Assembly: GCF_000152745.1 (NCBI RefSeq)
Contig: NZ_CH672428.1
Location: forward strand, 2,571,425-2,635,424
DNA from: Oceanicaulis sp. HTCC2633
GTDB lineage: Bacteria; Pseudomonadota; Alphaproteobacteria; Caulobacterales; Maricaulaceae
DNA length: 64,000 bases
Reading direction: 5' to 3'
Position 1 is the stretch's first letter. Each line of letters starts with the position of its first letter. This document shows positions 47,967-57,633 of the stretch, piece after piece. The notes beneath the pieces are model-generated. The model had not been told where the DNA came from and searched no databases. It saw only the letters and a list, made by a program, of their open reading frames with translations. Both the position numbers and the translations under genes were made by a program.

Positions 47967-50900
47967 ATGTCGAAGTTCAATCCCTGGGCCTACGGTGCGG
48001 CTGCCGCCGCCCTGCTGGCCGCCGCTCCGACTGCGGTCTACGCTCAAGAGACGTCCTCCCAGCTGCGCGGCTCCATCGTCGACGCCTCCGGCAACCCGAT
48101 TTCCGGCGCGCGCATCTCCATCATCCACACCCCGTCCGGCACGGTCAGCACCGCGACCACGAACGACACCGGTTCGTTCTTCGCGTCCGGTCTGCGCGTG
48201 GGCGGTCCCTACACCATCACCGTCGCCGCTTCCGGCTTTGACGGTCAGGCCCTTGAGGACCTGAACCTGCGTCCGGGTCCGCAAGCGCCGCTGCGCCTGA
48301 CCCTGAACCCGCAAGCCGCCGACGTCATCGTCGTCACCGGCCAGGCGATCAACGCGACCGACCTGAACAACGGCGTGGGCTCCAACTACACCGCCCGCGA
48401 CATCTCCAACCAGCCGTCCCTGAACCGCGACGTCATCGCCACCCTGGCGCGTGACCCGCTGGCGATCTCCAACGGCCCGAACAACCTCTCCGTGGCCGGC
48501 GTGAACCCGCGCTTCAACGGCGTGACCATCGACGGCGCCCGTCAGCAGGACGCGTTCGGCCTGGGCTCTAACACCTTCGCGACCGCCCGTTCGCCGATCA
48601 ACATCGACATCCTCGAGTCCGTGTCGCTCGTGGCGTCCGATTACTCCGTCACCACCGGCGGCTTCACCGGCGGCGGCGTGATCGCCACCACCAAGGCCGG
48701 CACCAACGAGTTCGACGGTTCCGCGTTCTATTACTATCGCGACCAGGACTATTACGGCGAAGAATCCTTCGGCGGCGAGCGCACCTACAACCCGGGTGAG
48801 TTCGACGAGAAGGAATACGGCATCACCCTGCGTGGTCCGATCATCGAAGACGTGCTGTTCTTCTCGCTGTCCTACGACAAGTTCGAAACCGCCTCTGCGA
48901 TCGACTTCACCGCGTCTGACAACAACTCGGGCGTGAACCCGCAGTTCTTCGACGCCCTGAACTCGCTCGTTCAGAACACCTACGGCATCGACATGCTGAG
49001 CCGTCCGGCTCAGGCCGCCGTGCCGTCCGAAACCGAGCGTTACTTCGCTCGCGTTGACTGGAACATCAACGACGACCACCGTCTGCGCGTTTCCTACCAG
49101 AAGACCGAAGACGCCGGCATCTCCAACATCGGTTCGCGCAACTTCGAATCGGCCTGGTACGACACGCCGACCTCCCTGGAATCCTGGTCCGGTGAACTGT
49201 TCTCCAACTGGAACGAGAACCTTTCCACCACCCTGCGCGCCAGCCACATCGACTTCGTGCGCGGCCAGAACTGCCGTGCGGCTGACGGCGTCGGCACCCT
49301 GGAATTCCGCCTGAGCGCGGCTGATGTCGCCGGCACCGCCCTTGACGGCCTGCTGACGAACTCCTCCGAGCAGACCTTCACCGGCGGCTGTGACCGTTTC
49401 CGTCACGCCAACGAATACTCTGACGAGCGTCTGACCCTGTTCGGCCAGGCCGACTATGTCTGGAACGACTTCGTGTTCACCGTCGGCGGCGAATACGAGC
49501 AGCTGGACGTGTTCAACGTGTTCGTCGAGCGTTCGCGCGGTCGCTTCATCTTCAACGATGTGGACGACATCCTGAACCAGACCGCTCGCGTGGAGTACCG
49601 CAACGCGACGTCCAACAACTCCGCTGACGGCGCCGCCGCCTGGGGTTATGACCGTTACACCGCGTTCGGTCAGGCGACCTGGCAGGTCCTGGACAATCTC
49701 GAGCTGACCGGCGGCGTGCGCTACGAGCGTCTCGAGACCTCCGACCAGCCGACCTTCGACCCGACCTTCGCGAACTCTGTCGGCTTCGACAACACCGCGA
49801 CCATCGATGGTCTGGATCTCGTGATGCCGCGTCTCGGCTTCCGCTACGAGCCGTTTGACCGCACCACCATCACCGGTGGTCTGGGCATCTTCGCCGGCGG
49901 CGATCCCGCCGTGTGGACCTCGAACGCCTATCAGGTTCCGGCCGTGTTCGCCTCTGGCAACTTCTCGGGCGTGACCGGCAACTCTGTCCCGCAGCCGCTG
50001 CTGGATCAGGTCGCCAACGGCACCGCGCTCGCCATCGACGCCATCGACCCGAACTTCGAAATCCCGAACGATCTGAAAGCCTCGCTGCGGATCGACCAGG
50101 AATTCGATCTCGACTTCGGCGGCTTCAACCTGGGCAGCGGTTACCTGTTCTCCGCTCAGGTCCTGTACACCGAAGGCCAGACCACTTTCCTGTGGCGTGA
50201 AGCCGCTCAGACCAACGAGCAGCCCTACGCACAGACCGGCGTTGCTCCGGACGGCCGCACCATCTACGCCGACCTGGATGATCTGGGCGTGTCCAACCGC
50301 ACCATCCTGACCAACGGTTCGGGCGGTGAGAGCCTTGTCTACACCCTGTCGCTGCAAAACGACTTCGACAACGGCTTCGGCTTCTTCGCCTCCTATGCGC
50401 ACCAGGATGTCGAAATGCTGACCGAGGGCTCCTCCTCGCGCGGCATCTCCTCCTGGCGTGGTCAGCTGGCTGTGGACCGGAACTTCCCGGAAGCCCGCAC
50501 CTCGATCTATCAGGTCGAGCATGCCTTCAAGCTGGCCTTCAGCTATGAGCGTGAATTCTACCGTGACCTGACCACCCGCGTGGACCTGTTCGGTCAGATC
50601 ACCTCTGGCGATCCGTACACCTACACCTTTGACGTCAGCTCCTCGAACGCCCTGTTCGGTCGCGCCGGCAATGGTGAAAGCCCGTACGACAACTCGCCGC
50701 TGTACATCCCGACCGCCAACGACGCCCGCGTCGTGTACGGCTCCAACTTTGACCTGGCCGGCTTCAACGACCTGATCGACGAGCAAGGTCTGGCCCGCGG
50801 TCAGATCACCGAGGTCAACAACCTGTCCTCGCGTTGGAACCAGCGTTGGGACTTCCGCTTCCAGCAGGATCTGCCGGGCATTCCGGGCGCCGATCGCTGG

Positions 50901-51227
50901 GTTGGCGACAACCGTCTGAAGCTGGTCTTTGACGTCGAGAACGTCATGAACCTGATCAACGACGAGTGGGGCACCTACTCTTCCGGCATCAGAAACGGCC
51001 AGGCCGCCATCGTCTCCGCTGACCTCGTCAGCGCCGCCGATGTGGCTGCGAACGGCATCGACGCCGCCGCCGCCCTGACCGGTGACGCGCCGCGCACCAC
51101 CTGCCTGACCGCGGGTGACTGCGTGTACCGTTACAACCGCTTCAACTCCGGTAACGGCAGCACCGACCGTCCGTCGTCTTCGGCTTCGGTCTGGAAAGCC
51201 CGCATCGGCATCCGTTACGAGTTCTAA
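47967..51227 (+). CDS. Oar-like TonB-dependent receptor with carboxypeptidase-regulatory domain (1)
   Basis: A 1086-residue outer-membrane receptor. A signal peptide (to VYA-QE) is followed by an Ig-like carboxypeptidase-regulatory domain (about 30-115: LRGSIVDASGNPISGARISI, SGLRVGGPYTITV), a TonB-box-like ADVIVVTG, a plug and a large barrel ending in IGIRYEF. The codon choice is extremely biased towards C-ending codons (AAC, TAC, TTC, GAC), unlike most genes here, indicating very high expression. A Pho-box-like repeat in its promoter suggests phosphate-starvation control and uptake of phosphorylated organic matter (inference). Followed by a strong terminator. Confidence 0.92.
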   Translation: MSKFNPWAYGAAAAALLAAAPTAVYAQETSSQLRGSIVDASGNPISGARISIIHTPSGTVSTATTNDTGSFFASGLRVGGPYTITVAASGFDGQALEDLNLRPGPQAPLRLTLNPQAADVIVVTGQAINATDLNNGVGSNYTARDISNQPSLNRDVIATLARDPLAISNGPNNLSVAGVNPRFNGVTIDGARQQDAFGLGSNTFATARSPINIDILESVSLVASDYSVTTGGFTGGGVIATTKAGTNEFDGSAFYYYRDQDYYGEESFGGERTYNPGEFDEKEYGITLRGPIIEDVLFFSLSYDKFETASAIDFTASDNNSGVNPQFFDALNSLVQNTYGIDMLSRPAQAAVPSETERYFARVDWNINDDHRLRVSYQKTEDAGISNIGSRNFESAWYDTPTSLESWSGELFSNWNENLSTTLRASHIDFVRGQNCRAADGVGTLEFRLSAADVAGTALDGLLTNSSEQTFTGGCDRFRHANEYSDERLTLFGQADYVWNDFVFTVGGEYEQLDVFNVFVERSRGRFIFNDVDDILNQTARVEYRNATSNNSADGAAAWGYDRYTAFGQATWQVLDNLELTGGVRYERLETSDQPTFDPTFANSVGFDNTATIDGLDLVMPRLGFRYEPFDRTTITGGLGIFAGGDPAVWTSNAYQVPAVFASGNFSGVTGNSVPQPLLDQVANGTALAIDAIDPNFEIPNDLKASLRIDQEFDLDFGGFNLGSGYLFSAQVLYTEGQTTFLWREAAQTNEQPYAQTGVAPDGRTIYADLDDLGVSNRTILTNGSGGESLVYTLSLQNDFDNGFGFFASYAHQDVEMLTEGSSSRGISSWRGQLAVDRNFPEARTSIYQVEHAFKLAFSYEREFYRDLTTRVDLFGQITSGDPYTYTFDVSSSNALFGRAGNGESPYDNSPLYIPTANDARVVYGSNFDLAGFNDLIDEQGLARGQITEVNNLSSRWNQRWDFRFQQDLPGIPGADRWVGDNRLKLVFDVENVMNLINDEWGTYSSGIRNGQAAIVSADLVSAADVAANGIDAAAALTGDAPRTTCLTAGDCVYRYNRFNSGNGSTDRPSSSASVWKARIGIRYEF

Positions 51228-51258
51228 GACTCACAACGGATCGAACTGCACAGAGTGG

Positions 51259-51289
51259 GGCGGCGGTCATATGACCGCCGCCTTTCTTG
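51259..51289 (+). terminator. Rho-independent terminator of first Oar-like receptor
   Basis: Perfect palindrome GGCGGCGGTCAT / ATGACCGCCGCC followed by TTTCTTG, 31 bases after the stop. Confidence 0.85.
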
Positions 51290-51422
51290 TTGGTTCAAAC
51301 GTGTCTGAAAAGTCACATTCGCTGAAAACCCGGCCCGCGGTTCCGCGTGCTCAGGGCGGGGCGAATGGTTAACGAATTTTCTTGCCGCTCCGTTTTTAGG
51401 CGTCTTCAAGGTCCTGACTCCC

Positions 51423-51440
51423 CTGTCTGAATCCAGTCAC
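51423..51440 (+). promoter_or_regulatory. Candidate PhoB box, distal, before second Oar-like receptor
   Basis: CTGTCTG-AATC-CAGTCAC, a 7-4-7 repeat with three mismatches to paired CTGTCAY half-sites. Confidence 0.35.
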
Positions 51441-51497
51441 AAAACGCGTAAAGATCGTATCTGGGCAGACAAATTCATCCTGCCGGATGTCGTAAAA

Positions 51498-51515
51498 GCT
51501 TCACAAAACTGTCGC
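51498..51515 (+). promoter_or_regulatory. Candidate PhoB box, proximal, before second Oar-like receptor
   Basis: GCTTCAC-AAAA-CTGTCGC, a 7-4-7 arrangement with an AT-only spacer, 93-110 bases before the ATG. Weaker in the first half. Confidence 0.3.
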
Positions 51516-51607
51516 CCCAAGGTCGTCCGGGACCAATAAGCGGCCAAAAGCAAGTGCAGGCGACGGGCCTGTGCGGGTTTGAGGTCGATCTAGGGGGACC
51601 ATCAAAA

Positions 51608-54600
51608 ATGGCGCTTTTGAAAAACTTCGCGCGTAGCGCATCCGTAGCGGCGCTGGCCGCGCTCGCTCCGGTGGCCGCCGTTCACGCACAGCAAACCACA
51701 GGCTCCATCCGGGCGACGATCACCGATCCGTCCGGCGCGCCGGTTGTCAGCGCGAATGTGACAATCATTCACGAACCGACGGGGTCCGCGACGGTCGTCC
51801 AGTCCAGCAGCGACGGCCTTGTCCGCGCGAGCAATCTGCGCGTCGGCGGCCCCTACAGCCTGACCGTGACTGCGCCGGGCTATCGTCCGACCCGTGTTGA
51901 AGGCGTCAGCATCAATCTGGGTGAAAGCACCGATCTCGAACTGACCCTGGAATCGGGCGCTGTCGCGGAAGACGTGATCGTCGTGACCGGTTCCGCCATC
52001 AATGTGGTGGAAACCGCGATCGGCCCGAACGCGACCTTTGACCTTGGAACCCTGCAGAACGCTCCCGCGATCAACCGCACGCTCAATGATGTCGTGCGGA
52101 TCGATCCGCGCATCTATGTGGACGAAGCGGATGTGGACGGCATCCAGTGCGCCGGCGCCAATTCGCGCTTCAATTCGCTGACCCTGGACGGCGTGCGTCT
52201 GAACGATGCTTTCGGCCTGAACCGCAATGGCTTCCCCACCGAGCGTCAGCCCTTCTCCTATGACGCCATTGAACAGGTGGCGGTCGAACTGGCGCCCTAC
52301 GATGTCTATTACGGCGGCTTTTCGGCCTGTAACATCAACGCAGTGACCAAGTCCGGGACGAATGAGTTCCATGGCGGTCTGTTCTACGACTTCACCAGCG
52401 ACGATCTCCGCGGCGACAGCCGGGAAGGCAATCCGGTTGAGCTCGCAGAGTTCGAGGAAGAGCGCTGGGGCTTCAATCTGAGCGGGCCTATTCTCCGCGA
52501 CAAGCTGTTCTTCTTCGTCGCCTATGAATACCAGGAAGGCGCCAACACCTTTGATCGCGGTCCGGAAGGCTCCGGCGCGCTGAACGAAGTGTCCGGCTTC
52601 ACCCAGGCGATGTTCGACGAGATCCGCGACATTGCGATCAACCAGTACAATTACGATCCCGGCACGCTGCCGACCTCCTTCCCGAACGAGGACGAGAAGC
52701 TGCTGGTCAAGCTGGACTGGGAGATCAACAACAATCACCGGGCGACGTTCACGTACAACTACAATGACGGCTTCAACATCAGTGAATCCGACGGCGACGC
52801 GAACGAGTTCGAATTCTCCAATCACCTCTACGAGCGCGGCGCCGAGCTGCACTCCTACACCGGCGCCCTGTTCTCCCAGTGGACCGACAACTTCTCCACC
52901 GAGGTGCGCCTGAGCTACACCGATCTGGACAATCGTCAGAATTCGGTGGGTCAGGACGGTTTCGGCGAGTTCCGCATCTTTGAGGGCGGCAACACCATCT
53001 ATATCGGCGAGGACGATTCCCGTCAGTCCAATGACCTGAACTACACGGTCGAATCCGTCATCCTTCGCGGCAATTACGACTGGAACAACCACGCGCTCTC
53101 ATTCGGGTTCGAGCGTGAGACCTTCGACGTCTACAACCTGTTCGTCCAGCACTCGATCGGCCAGTTCGACTTCAGCAGCATTGACGATTTCCGCAACGGC
53201 ACGCCGAGCGGAATCGACTATGAGAATGCGCCGTCGCTGGATCCGATCGACGCCGCGGGCGAGTTCGCCTATTCCACCAATTCCCTCTATGCTCAGGACG
53301 AGTGGGATCTTCTCAACGGCATCGTGATCACCGCGGGGCTGCGCTATGACTGGTACACCTCCGACGACCTGCCGGCCGAGAATGCGGACTTCCTGGCCAG
53401 CTACGGCTACACGAACGCCAACAATCTGGACGGTGAGGGCCTGCTGCAGCCGCGGGTCGGCGTTCAGTGGGACGTCAACGATCAGCTGACCCTGCGGGGC
53501 GGGTTCGGCCTGTTTTCGGGCGGCAACCCGAATGTCTGGCTGACGAACAACTACCAGAATGACTTCGTGCGGAAGTTCGGCGCGGATGAAGACGCGTTCT
53601 ATGGCGCCGGCTTCACCTCGCTGTTCGACCCGGGCATCGTCTATCCGGATGGCCAGGGACCGGGCTATTCCGTCCCGTCCCAGCTCATAGACGCTGTCGC
53701 GGCCGCGGACTCCGTGTCGGGCTTCGAGATGAACAATCTTGATCCGAACTTCGAGATTCCGGGCGAGTGGAAAGCCTCTCTGGGCGCGACCTATCTGCTG
53801 GATCTGGCGGCACCGTTCGTGGGCGGCGAGTACGTGCTGAACGCGGACTTCCTGTACACCCGCGACCACAACGCCGCGACGATCATTCGCGGCGATTTCG
53901 AGCCGAGCACGCCGGCGGTCGGCGGGCTGTTCCCGCAATACTCCAGCCCGCGCAGCCCGAACACGCTGACGCTGACCAACACCGATCTGGAAGCGGAATC
54001 CATCTCGCTCTCCTTCTCGGTGAGCCGTGAGTACGATTTCGGCCTCGATTGGGTGTTCGGCTATGCCTATAACGATGCGGAAGACGTGAACCCGATGACG
54101 TCCTCGGTGGCGTTCTCCAACTACACCTCTCCGGCCTTCGTGGATCCCAACAATCCGGGCATTGCGACCTCGAACTACAACATCGAGAACCGCTTCACCT
54201 TCCTGCTGAACTATGAAACCGACTGGCTGGTGCCGGACTATTACACCAGCATCGGCCTGTTCGCGCTGGCCTCTGAAGGCCGCCCGTACAGCTATACCAT
54301 GACCAGCCGCGGCGGCGGCGACCTGTCGGGCTTCAACCCGTTCCTGAGCGATAGCGACAACTATCTGCTGTATGTTCCGACCGGGGTGAGTGATCCGAAC
54401 GTGGATCTGAGCGGCCTGACCGATGTCCAGGCCTTCTTCGATTATCTCGATGCCGAAGGCCTGAGCGAATACGCAGGCGGTTTCGCGCCTCGCAACGGCT
54501 TCAATGGCGGTTGGTGGACCAAGGTCGACCTGCGCTTCGAACAGGAGCTGCCGGGCCTGATGGAAGGGCATCGCACCAGCGCGTTCCTCGTGATCGACAA

Positions 54601-54799
54601 CTTCACGAACCTGCTGAACGATGAATGGGGCATTCTGCGTGAAGCGAGCTTCCCGCGCCGCGTCAGCGTCGTGGACTCCCGCCTGAGCGGCGATGACAGC
54701 CAGTTCGTCTACACCAACTTCAATCCGGAAACGAAGGACCCGGTCGTGGGCGACGCCTCGATCTGGCAAATTCGCGTCGGCGTGCGCTACGAGTTCTAG
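51608..54799 (+). CDS. Oar-like TonB-dependent receptor with carboxypeptidase-regulatory domain (2)
   Basis: A 1063-residue receptor with the same layout as the preceding one: signal peptide ending VHA-QQ, regulatory Ig-like domain (GSIRATITDPSGAPVVSANV, NLRVGGPYSLTV), the TonB-box-like EDVIVVTGSA, then plug and barrel ending VGVRYEF. Shared segments such as NLDPNFEIP/AIDPNFEIP, FRFQQDLPG/LRFEQELPG and NLLNDEWG show the two are paralogues, though diverged. The codon bias is weaker than in its neighbour. ATG at 51608 is preceded by AGGGGGACC; an earlier in-frame codon at 51554 would spoil the signal peptide. Confidence 0.92.
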   Translation: MALLKNFARSASVAALAALAPVAAVHAQQTTGSIRATITDPSGAPVVSANVTIIHEPTGSATVVQSSSDGLVRASNLRVGGPYSLTVTAPGYRPTRVEGVSINLGESTDLELTLESGAVAEDVIVVTGSAINVVETAIGPNATFDLGTLQNAPAINRTLNDVVRIDPRIYVDEADVDGIQCAGANSRFNSLTLDGVRLNDAFGLNRNGFPTERQPFSYDAIEQVAVELAPYDVYYGGFSACNINAVTKSGTNEFHGGLFYDFTSDDLRGDSREGNPVELAEFEEERWGFNLSGPILRDKLFFFVAYEYQEGANTFDRGPEGSGALNEVSGFTQAMFDEIRDIAINQYNYDPGTLPTSFPNEDEKLLVKLDWEINNNHRATFTYNYNDGFNISESDGDANEFEFSNHLYERGAELHSYTGALFSQWTDNFSTEVRLSYTDLDNRQNSVGQDGFGEFRIFEGGNTIYIGEDDSRQSNDLNYTVESVILRGNYDWNNHALSFGFERETFDVYNLFVQHSIGQFDFSSIDDFRNGTPSGIDYENAPSLDPIDAAGEFAYSTNSLYAQDEWDLLNGIVITAGLRYDWYTSDDLPAENADFLASYGYTNANNLDGEGLLQPRVGVQWDVNDQLTLRGGFGLFSGGNPNVWLTNNYQNDFVRKFGADEDAFYGAGFTSLFDPGIVYPDGQGPGYSVPSQLIDAVAAADSVSGFEMNNLDPNFEIPGEWKASLGATYLLDLAAPFVGGEYVLNADFLYTRDHNAATIIRGDFEPSTPAVGGLFPQYSSPRSPNTLTLTNTDLEAESISLSFSVSREYDFGLDWVFGYAYNDAEDVNPMTSSVAFSNYTSPAFVDPNNPGIATSNYNIENRFTFLLNYETDWLVPDYYTSIGLFALASEGRPYSYTMTSRGGGDLSGFNPFLSDSDNYLLYVPTGVSDPNVDLSGLTDVQAFFDYLDAEGLSEYAGGFAPRNGFNGGWWTKVDLRFEQELPGLMEGHRTSAFLVIDNFTNLLNDEWGILREASFPRRVSVVDSRLSGDDSQFVYTNFNPETKDPVVGDASIWQIRVGVRYEF

Positions 54800-54830
54800 G
54801 TCTCGCCGACCGTTTTGATCCCAGCAAGGA

Positions 54831-54860
54831 GGGCGGCCCCGAGGCCGCCCTTTTCTTTTT
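54831..54860 (+). terminator. Rho-independent terminator of second Oar-like receptor
   Basis: Stem GGGCGGCC / GGCCGCCC with loop CCGA, followed by TTTTCTTTTT. Confidence 0.9.
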
Positions 54861-54890
54861 ATGACTGACCGGCCGCGGCCTGGGGGCGAC

Positions 54891-54908
54891 CCGTCGCAAA
54901 ACTGTGAT
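54891..54908 (+). promoter_or_regulatory. Candidate PhoB box before PhoD-like phosphatase
   Basis: CCGTCGC-AAAA-CTGTGAT, a 7-4-7 repeat with an AT-only spacer, 56-73 bases before the phosphatase ATG. Confidence 0.4.
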
Positions 54909-54963
54909 GGCTAGACGCTATGCAGGCCTTCACTGCTGATCGCCTGCCGCATGGGGAAACATC

Positions 54964-56559
54964 ATGGTCCGCACTCTCGCCTCCGCCTGGACGCGCCGTT
55001 TCGTCCTGACCTCCGCCGCTTCCGGCGCCGCCGCCGCCCTGACAGCGGGCTGCACCATGCCGGTCACCGAAGCCTCGGCGCCGGTCTTCCGCAATGACCC
55101 GTTCAGCTTGGGCGTGGCGTCCGGCGAGCCGACCTCGGATGGCTTCGTGCTTTGGACGCGCCTGGCGCCGAACCCGCTTGATCCCGATGGCGGCATGGCC
55201 CCCGAAGCGGTCGATGTGGCCTGGGAGCTTTCCGAGGACGAGGCTTTCACCACCATCGTGCGCACGGGCGTCGAGCGGGCGCTGCCCGATTGGGGCCACT
55301 CGGTCCATGCCGAGATCTATGGTCTGCCGGCGGGCCGCGAGTATTTCTTCCGCTTTCATGCGGGTGGGGTGACCAGCCCCGTCGGCCGTGCGCTGACCGC
55401 CCCGGCCTATGGCTCGGGCGTCGACGCCATGAAGATCGCCTGGTGTTCGTGCGCCCATTACGAGCAGGGCTTCTTCCACGCCTATCGCAACATGGCCGAA
55501 GAGCGCCCGGACCTGATCGTTCACACCGGCGATTACATCTATGAATCGAGCTGGGGCCCGCAGGTGCGCCGTCATGTGGTGCCCGAGCCTTACACGCTGA
55601 CCGATTATCGCATGGTGCATGCGCTTTATCGCCTCGACCCGGACCTTCAGGCCGCCGCCGCCATTGCGCCCTGGCTGGTGACCTGGGACGACCATGAGGT
55701 CGACAATGACTATGCGGGCGATATCAGCGAGCAGGCGTTCGTCTCGGCGGAGGATTTCCGGGCCCGGCGTCTCGCGGCCTATCAGGCCTATTGGGAAAAC
55801 ATGCCCTTGCGCCGTCGCTCCATGCTGGAGCGCGCCTCGGGCCGTATGCGCATCTACTGGCAGACCGTCTTTGGCGATCTGGCCGAAGTGAACATGACCG
55901 ATGGCCGCCAGTTCAAGACGCCCATGGCCTGCCCCACCGAGTATGACCGCGGCGGCAATATCGTGCCCGCAAGCTGTGAAGAGCTGATCGATCCCGCCCG
56001 CACCTATCTGGGCAACAGCCAGGAGCGCTGGCTGGCGGGCGGAGTCGCCGGATCGGGCGCCATCTGGAGCTTCATTGTCCAGCCGACCCTGTTCTCGCCA
56101 TTCAATTTCTCCAATGGCCAGACCGGCGAAGCCATGGTCTGGACCGATGGCTGGGATGGCTATCCGCTGGCGCGTCAGCGCCTGATCGATGCGCTGGCCC
56201 GCAAGGAGAACGCCAACCCGATCATCCTGGGCGGCGACACGCACTGCTACTGGGTCACCGATGTGAAGCAGGACTATGCCGACATGAACTCGGCCACCGT
56301 GGCGTCCGAGTTCGTCACCACAGCGGTCACCAGCCATCGCGGCGGGTATGAAAGCACCGCGGCCTTCCTGCCCGACAACCCGCATATCAAGCATTTCGAC
56401 ACGCGTGAGCAGGGCTATGGCCTGATCCGTCTGAGCCGTGAGCGGGCCGAGGTGGATCTGCGGGTTGTGGGCGATGTGGCGCGACGCGACGGCTATGCCC
56501 CGCGCAACCAGAAACAGTATGTCATCGAAGCGGGGCAGCCCGGCGCGGTGGAAGTCTGA
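54964..56559 (+). CDS. phoD: PhoD-type alkaline phosphatase/phosphodiesterase, Tat lipoprotein
   Basis: A 531-residue exported phosphatase. The N-terminus TRRFVLTSAASGAAAALTAGC is a twin-arginine signal with a lipobox Cys30. A fibronectin-like N-terminal PhoD domain (FSLGVASGEPTSDGFVLWTRL) precedes the metallophosphatase domain with ligands in CSCAHYEQG, VHTGDYIYE, TWDDHEVDNDY and LGGDTHCYW. It releases phosphate from phosphodiesters and monoesters outside the cytoplasm with Fe/Ca cofactors. It follows the two Oar-like receptors and carries a Pho-box-like repeat upstream. Confidence 0.88.
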   Translation: MVRTLASAWTRRFVLTSAASGAAAALTAGCTMPVTEASAPVFRNDPFSLGVASGEPTSDGFVLWTRLAPNPLDPDGGMAPEAVDVAWELSEDEAFTTIVRTGVERALPDWGHSVHAEIYGLPAGREYFFRFHAGGVTSPVGRALTAPAYGSGVDAMKIAWCSCAHYEQGFFHAYRNMAEERPDLIVHTGDYIYESSWGPQVRRHVVPEPYTLTDYRMVHALYRLDPDLQAAAAIAPWLVTWDDHEVDNDYAGDISEQAFVSAEDFRARRLAAYQAYWENMPLRRRSMLERASGRMRIYWQTVFGDLAEVNMTDGRQFKTPMACPTEYDRGGNIVPASCEELIDPARTYLGNSQERWLAGGVAGSGAIWSFIVQPTLFSPFNFSNGQTGEAMVWTDGWDGYPLARQRLIDALARKENANPIILGGDTHCYWVTDVKQDYADMNSATVASEFVTTAVTSHRGGYESTAAFLPDNPHIKHFDTREQGYGLIRLSRERAEVDLRVVGDVARRDGYAPRNQKQYVIEAGQPGAVEV

Positions 56560-56601
56560 CCCGTCCGATAAATCCGCTACAATCGGGGTGCGGCGCGTGA
56601 T

Positions 56602-57621
56602 ATGGGCGTTGCCATGACCACACGCACCGTACCCCACGAAACCGCCCCCCAAACCGTCATCCACACCGCCTGGCCCTATCATGAGGACTGGGCGGAGGCG
56701 CTCGATGGCGCGCGCACGGAATTCACCGAGTTCCTGAGCCTCGTCGCCGCGCCGGGCGCGGACGGCAAGCCGCAGAAGCTGGTGATTTATGTCGCCAATG
56801 CCGAGGCCGAGGCCAGCGCCCGCCAGGCGCTGGGCGAGAAGGCCGTCTATGTGCGCGCGGCCTATGGCGATGTCTGGACCCGCGACACGGGCCCGGTCTT
56901 CGTGAAGACCGATCAGGGGCTGAAGGCCGTGCGCTTCCGCTTCAATGGCTGGGGCGGCAAGTACGAATATCCGGGCGATGAGAGCATCGGCGCCGTGATC
57001 GCCAGACGCGCGGGCGCAGAGATCGAGACGCTCGACTGGATCTGCGAGGGCGGCGCGCTGGAGTTTGACGGCGAGGGCACGGCGATCACAACGCGCGATG
57101 TGGTGCTCAATCCCAACCGCAATCCGCGTCTGACCGAAGCCCGGGTCGAAGCCGACCTCAAGCGCACTTGCGGCATCGAGAAAGTGATCTGGCTCGATGA
57201 CGGGCTGGCGGGCGACCATACCGACGGGCATATCGACAATGTGGCGCGCTTTGCGGCGCCGGGCGTTGTGGTGACCCAGCGTCCGTCCGGGCTGGGCGAT
57301 CCCAATACGGCGCTCTACGCCCGCACGGTGCGGGCGCTCAAACAGGCGAAGGACGCCAGGGGGCGGACGCTGAAAGTGATCGAGATTCCGTCGCCTGGCT
57401 TTGTGGAAGCCGAGGATGGCGGTCCGGCGGCGGCCTCGCACATGAACTGGATCATCGGGCCGCGCCATGTGGTGATGCCGGCCTATAACCGGCATGCCGA
57501 TGAGGCTGTGCGCGCACTTTCCCACGCTTTTCCTGAGCACGAGGTTGTCGCGAGCCCCGCAAATCATATCCTGACAGGTGGAGGCGCATTCCATTGCGTC
57601 ACCAACAACCAACCTGATTAG
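56602..57621 (+). CDS. aguA: Agmatine deiminase
   Basis: A 339-residue enzyme converting agmatine to N-carbamoylputrescine plus ammonia. Motifs of the guanidino-modifying fold are GDVWTRDTGPVF, FNGWGGKYEYPGD, CEGGALEFDGEG, DHTDGHIDN and the nucleophile Cys in GGGAFHCVT near residue 333 (usual form GGGNIHCIT). A second ATG four codons in (56614) is equally possible. With aguB 1.2 kb downstream it completes the agmatine-to-putrescine route. Confidence 0.9.
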   Translation: MGVAMTTRTVPHETAPQTVIHTAWPYHEDWAEALDGARTEFTEFLSLVAAPGADGKPQKLVIYVANAEAEASARQALGEKAVYVRAAYGDVWTRDTGPVFVKTDQGLKAVRFRFNGWGGKYEYPGDESIGAVIARRAGAEIETLDWICEGGALEFDGEGTAITTRDVVLNPNRNPRLTEARVEADLKRTCGIEKVIWLDDGLAGDHTDGHIDNVARFAAPGVVVTQRPSGLGDPNTALYARTVRALKQAKDARGRTLKVIEIPSPGFVEAEDGGPAAASHMNWIIGPRHVVMPAYNRHADEAVRALSHAFPEHEVVASPANHILTGGGAFHCVTNNQPD

Positions 57622-57633
57622 GCTGATAACACC

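Larger units (their letters stand above)
51228..51607. other. Intergenic region between the two Oar-like receptors
   Basis: 380 bases holding the terminator of the first receptor and, beyond it, promoter-like sequence with two PhoB-box-like repeats (51423 and 51498). No gene seen. Confidence 0.5.

Noticed and set aside
47904-50786. 960-codon minus-strand frame opposite the first Oar-like receptor
   Set aside because: Produced by the strong codon bias of the receptor gene; Val/Gly/Arg-rich with no recognisable domain.
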